Positions 61,000 to 64,000 of a stretch of DNA of 64,000 nt are shown here, in pieces. The translations under genes and the position numbers were made by a program. The notes under the pieces are model-generated. The model saw only the letters and a list, made by a program, of their open reading frames with translations, was not told the DNA's origin and did not search any database. This DNA comes from G963665925 sp963676345 (GTDB lineage Bacteria > Bacillota > Clostridia > Peptostreptococcales > Acidaminobacteraceae), in NCBI GenBank assembly GCA_963676345.2, contig CAXXTS010000003.1, positions 1 to 64,000 on the forward strand, given 5' to 3'. Each line of letters opens with the position of its first letter. Position 1 is the stretch's first letter.

Positions 61000-61806
61000 A
61001 TGCATCAAGAGATTCAAGCAGGTCAAATACTTTATATTTCTCATGGCGGCGGGCCAATGCCTATTCTAAATGACCCCTCACATGAAAAGATGATTGCCTT
61101 TATGAAAGGCATACCTAAGAAACTGAATAGGCCAAGGGCTATTGTTGTATTCAGTGCCCACTGGGAAGAAGAATTTGTTACCATTCAATCAGCAAAGGCA
61201 CCGGGTATGGTCTATGACTATTACGGATTCCCTGAGCAGTCCTATCAAATCAAGTATCCATGCAAGGGACATGTTGAACTGGCAAAGGAAATATCAGGCT
61301 TGTTTGAGGCAAGCGGGGTGCCGCATCGGTTAAATGATGAAAGACCCTATGATCATGGTTCCTACATTCCATTAATGATGATGTTCCCTGAAGCAGATAT
61401 TCCTGTCATTCAGGTTTCACTAAATCACAATTTGGACGCGAAAACACATCTGAATATAGGTAAGGCTCTAAGCCCTTTAATGAAAGAGAAGATCCTTTTT
61501 ATTGGATCCGGTTTTTCCTTTCATAATATGAGTCGCTTCGATTTTTCAGGACGAAATGTTGAGGATGCTCAGAACAATGCATTTCAAGACAAGCTGATTG
61601 AAATTTGCTGCAAGACCCTTGGCAAAGAAGGGCGCTTCACACAGCTCGTAGAATGGGAGCGCATCGAAGGCGCTCGGTACTGCCATCCAAGGGAAGAACA
61701 TCTGCTGCCGCTCCATATCTGTGTGGGCCTCAGCACCCAAGTGGCCACCAAAGTATTTGACGACTATATTGCCGGCAAAAGAGCCACAGGATTTTTGTGG
61801 GAATAG
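61000..61806 (+). CDS. Extradiol ring-opening dioxygenase family protein (DODA/LigB type, YgiD-like)
   Basis: 268 residues with the LigB/DODA pattern: YISHGGGPMPIL (metal-ligand His), RAIVVFSAHWEEEFVTI, DERPYDHGSYIPLMMMFPEA and IGSGFSFHNMSRF. These match the zinc- or iron-containing 4,5-DOPA-dioxygenase-like YgiD group. In bacteria their natural substrate is mostly unknown, and in an anaerobe an oxygen-dependent role is doubtful; a hydrolase-like or other metal-dependent reaction on catecholic compounds is possible. AGGAGGG precedes the ATG. It is monocistronic, with a terminator at 61815. Confidence 0.9.
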   Translation: MHQEIQAGQILYISHGGGPMPILNDPSHEKMIAFMKGIPKKLNRPRAIVVFSAHWEEEFVTIQSAKAPGMVYDYYGFPEQSYQIKYPCKGHVELAKEISGLFEASGVPHRLNDERPYDHGSYIPLMMMFPEADIPVIQVSLNHNLDAKTHLNIGKALSPLMKEKILFIGSGFSFHNMSRFDFSGRNVEDAQNNAFQDKLIEICCKTLGKEGRFTQLVEWERIEGARYCHPREEHLLPLHICVGLSTQVATKVFDDYIAGKRATGFLWE

Positions 61807-61814
61807 ACTAGGGA

Positions 61815-61864
61815 AGAGCCGAAAGGCAGTGAGCAGATAGACCGCATCGCTTTTGGTTCTTTTT
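61815..61864 (+). terminator. Terminator of the DODA-type gene
   Basis: AGAGCCGAAAG pairs with CTTTTGGTTCT (two G-T wobbles) and is followed by a T5 run. Nothing else is evident up to the next gene at 62021. Confidence 0.7.
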
Positions 61865-62020
61865 ATGTCGAAACGAAGGTTGCTTGTACAAAAATTGCAT
61901 GAAAAAAAGGGCGTGAATTAAGGCTCAGAGCATCGACCTGTGTATGTAACACAACTGCAAACAAATGGTAATGTTTTGCAGATCTATTAAGCCGTATAAT
62001 AGTTATATAGGAGGGGTAGG

Positions 62021-63745
62021 ATGAGAAAAGACTATTTAACGAGAATCACATGTATGCTAATGTTTCTTTTACTTATGCGTGCTTCTATGACATTTGCAGA
62101 AAACACTACACAAACAGGTCAAGACGCTTTTTCAAAGGAAATTTTTTCAGAGAAAATTAAAGTTGGAACGCTTGTTGGAACCTATAAAAAAAGTCAGGCG
62201 ATTGTGTCGGTGGAAACGAGAGGCAGTGGCATCGGTGAGAAAAACATTCCTGTCTATGAAATCGACGGAGCACTTGCAATCTGTGTCGAAGACCTCCAGT
62301 ATTATGGGTATCATATGAATTGGAATCCTGAGACAAGAGTAACCCGTATGGTTTATGACGGTGTGAATTTTCAGGGAACAACGGATTATAAAAAAAGCCA
62401 AGGCAATATTTATTATAGTGATATTGATATATATATTGGAGAACAAGAAGTGGACGCCTATAATATTGGCGGATTTTCCTTAGTCAAGGTGTCTGACTTA
62501 TTTGAACTGGACTCAGACCTCTTTGTAAGAAGGAAGTTTGATCAGGAAGAAATGCCTTTTGAACTTTCCGGGTCGGTTATTTTACAGGATGGCCAGCGCA
62601 CTCGCTCAGAAGACATAAAGGGAAAGGTTATCGTTTATACATATGGTTATAGGGGGCGACCTGTACCAATTGCTGAAAAGGACTTTCTCATACCATCTGG
62701 GCAAAATTCCACTTCCTATGCAATTGGTGAGGGTGACTTAAGCCCTGAAGCTGAAGACGAATACTTAATGTATTCATACGCCGGATTTCAAGATAAGTTC
62801 ATAAGTTATCAGCTTGCGTCAGGTAATGATCAGTACATCGATTTAAAAGATGGGTTGCCACTTGACTATGAAGCCTTTGTGATTCATCTTGACCCGTTTA
62901 AAGTAAATTACGCCGACCTAAATATCCAGATTTTTAAAAAGGCAACTGTACAAGGCCTTGTAGAGATGGACAAAAAAATTGTAAATTTGGGTGGCGATTA
63001 CAACCGGGTGCTCAAAGTTACGGCAATTCCAGAAGCGGCGGATGATCAAACAGCATCGCCCATCATATCTAAAATGTTCACAGTACCTCAAATTGAAACC
63101 AGCATTGAGTATGATTTGGATGTGATTGCAGACAGAGCTTATAAGTTTAAGTACGAGCTGACGCGCTACCATGGTTTTCCGCCTAAGTACGGTATGTGGA
63201 TAGGGCCGTCCTTGCCACTTATGAATACAGTATATTACAACATCAATGGCAATGTGTCTTTAATAGAAGACAGCTCGGTTGTTTATTTTCAGGATGATTT
63301 GGAGGCAACTATAGACATTCTACTACCAGTTCCTGAAGGGGTGGCACATGGGTGTGTTTATCAGACAGACATTCAGACCTTTTTTGAGGATGTAAATATA
63401 AGGGGCATTAACGTAGATGGCTATATGGCAGTGTATTTGAAGGATATTGAAGCCATGGGTTATGAAGTGATTCAGGAAGAAGAGGCGCACGTTTTAGTGC
63501 TTCAAGTGCATGATAGCAGTGAGAAGAGCTTACTGGATAGACCGCAGGGAAGTGACGATACGCTGGTTGAACCGCTTGGAGAAATTGTGTATTCAAACTT
63601 GGCACTGCAATGTGATGAAAAAGAGATACCAGCCTATCGCTATAATGGGGATGTGGTTATACTCGCAGACGACTTAGCCCTACTCGGATTTAAAGTGAAG
63701 TATTCGGAAACAGACAGAGCCCTATATATTGAGACAATCAAATAA
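62021..63745 (+). CDS. Secreted protein with copper-amine-oxidase-N-like domains
   Basis: 574 residues. Residues 1-26 are a signal peptide ending MTFAEN. At ~70-170 there is a duplicated module of the copper amine oxidase N-terminal (stalk) type, with IPVYEIDGALAICVEDLQYY and NIGGFSLVKVSDLFELD. This domain is widespread in Firmicute exported proteins and unrelated to catalysis. The middle is beta-rich and unassigned. The C-terminal ~130 residues repeat the stalk-like pattern twice (NVDGYMAVYLKDIEAMGYEV and IPAYRYNGDVVILADDLALL). It should be extracellular or wall-associated. GGAGG precedes the ATG. It is monocistronic. Confidence 0.82.
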   Translation: MRKDYLTRITCMLMFLLLMRASMTFAENTTQTGQDAFSKEIFSEKIKVGTLVGTYKKSQAIVSVETRGSGIGEKNIPVYEIDGALAICVEDLQYYGYHMNWNPETRVTRMVYDGVNFQGTTDYKKSQGNIYYSDIDIYIGEQEVDAYNIGGFSLVKVSDLFELDSDLFVRRKFDQEEMPFELSGSVILQDGQRTRSEDIKGKVIVYTYGYRGRPVPIAEKDFLIPSGQNSTSYAIGEGDLSPEAEDEYLMYSYAGFQDKFISYQLASGNDQYIDLKDGLPLDYEAFVIHLDPFKVNYADLNIQIFKKATVQGLVEMDKKIVNLGGDYNRVLKVTAIPEAADDQTASPIISKMFTVPQIETSIEYDLDVIADRAYKFKYELTRYHGFPPKYGMWIGPSLPLMNTVYYNINGNVSLIEDSSVVYFQDDLEATIDILLPVPEGVAHGCVYQTDIQTFFEDVNIRGINVDGYMAVYLKDIEAMGYEVIQEEEAHVLVLQVHDSSEKSLLDRPQGSDDTLVEPLGEIVYSNLALQCDEKEIPAYRYNGDVVILADDLALLGFKVKYSETDRALYIETIK

Positions 63746-63812
63746 GGACAGGCATTAATAAGGCAAAAGTCTTTTGAGGTTTGCTTGAAGATGTTTTGAT
63801 GTACTGAGTAAG

Positions 63813-63855
63813 AAAAGCAGATGTAGCGTAGATATGCGCTTCATCTGCTTTTTTA
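63813..63855. terminator. Bidirectional terminator between convergent genes
   Basis: AAAAGCAGATG pairs with CATCTGCTTTT around an 18-base interior, with A and T tracts on the two sides. It separates the secreted protein gene from the partial gene at 63870. Confidence 0.85.
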
Positions 63856-63869
63856 GGGTATATCTACGC

Positions 63870-64000
63870 TTACACTTTTAAGTATACAGCGGTTGCATCA
63901 TCATGTTTTCTCAAGCGGCTATATGTGCTAAAACCCTTGAGTTCTATTTCGCGAAGGATTGGAATCATGCTGTCTACACCGGCGGTTTGAACTTTATTAA
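63870..64000 (-). CDS. C-terminal end of a possible PP2C/SpoIIE-type phosphatase (partial)
   Basis: The minus strand is open from the window edge to a TAA at 63870-63872 and encodes 42 residues ending RLRKHDDATAVYLKV. The DDATxVxLKV ending is typical of PP2C/SpoIIE-type serine phosphatases, whose last metal-binding Asp lies in this motif. Most of the gene lies beyond the window, so the family is tentative. The good terminator just downstream supports a real gene end. Confidence 0.5.
   Translation of the reverse strand, partial: NKVQTAGVDSMIPILREIELKGFSTYSRLRKHDDATAVYLKV

Overview
The window looks like chromosomal DNA of a low-to-moderate G+C, motile, anaerobic Firmicute, most likely a clostridium. 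The evidence is strong AGGAGG-type ribosome binding sites, SLH-anchored and lipoprotein surface proteins, a Firmicute-type LexA box, an ECF sigma/DUF4179 anti-sigma pair, and anaerobic sugar-acid and flavoprotein metabolism. The species cannot be fixed from the sequence alone. I saw no rRNA, tRNA, CRISPR array, insertion sequence or prophage.

Layout. 1-3810: a surface protein of 80-residue InlB-type B-repeats, cadherin-like domains and SLH motifs, split by a 47-bp insertion inside the repeat array. 3959-6391: acetyltransferase, divergent LysR regulator, metallo-beta-lactamase-fold hydrolase. 6556-17773: a chemotaxis block on the minus strand with two methyl-accepting chemotaxis proteins flanking a giant, acidic, membrane-anchored protein of about 2070 residues. 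Its cytoplasmic part carries 33 short peptides (17 of type MTPEEIANLV, 16 of type LSQDDISALF) that resemble the N-terminal CheY-binding peptide of the flagellar switch proteins FliM and FliY. This is the most unusual object in the window. 18018-21593: an SOS-controlled UvrD/PcrA-like helicase and two small proteins of unknown function.

21782-30858: a divergent lipoprotein and a tightly coupled eight-gene operon (ubiD, ubiA and ubiX homologues, ABC ATPase and permease, a U32 protein in two overlapping reading frames, and a class III aminotransferase). It reads as uptake, prenylation, decarboxylation and further modification of an aromatic acid, possibly a quinone-precursor salvage route. 31095-33414: a YczE-like membrane protein and a divergent MocR regulator. 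34029-38969: a zinc-ribbon protein, a 1233-residue membrane-anchored protein of unknown function, and YwbE. 39142-45574: a lipoprotein divergent from an ECF sigma/anti-sigma operon, a GGDEF relic, a YjiH transporter-like protein and a TPR-GGDEF protein.

45714-60249: carbon metabolism. A GlpA/GlpB-like flavoprotein trio with a FadR-type regulator is followed by a GntR-controlled TRAP transporter and hexuronate/aldonate operon (dctPQM, zinc dehydrogenase, uxuA, uxuB) and by kdgK-kdgA with an IclR regulator. Together these would import a sugar acid and convert it through mannonate and 2-keto-3-deoxygluconate to pyruvate and glyceraldehyde-3-phosphate. 60408-64000: a small hypothetical protein, an extradiol-dioxygenase-fold protein, a secreted copper-amine-oxidase-N-like protein, and the C-terminal end of a possible PP2C/SpoIIE-type phosphatase. 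Many convergent gene pairs are separated by clear bidirectional terminators.
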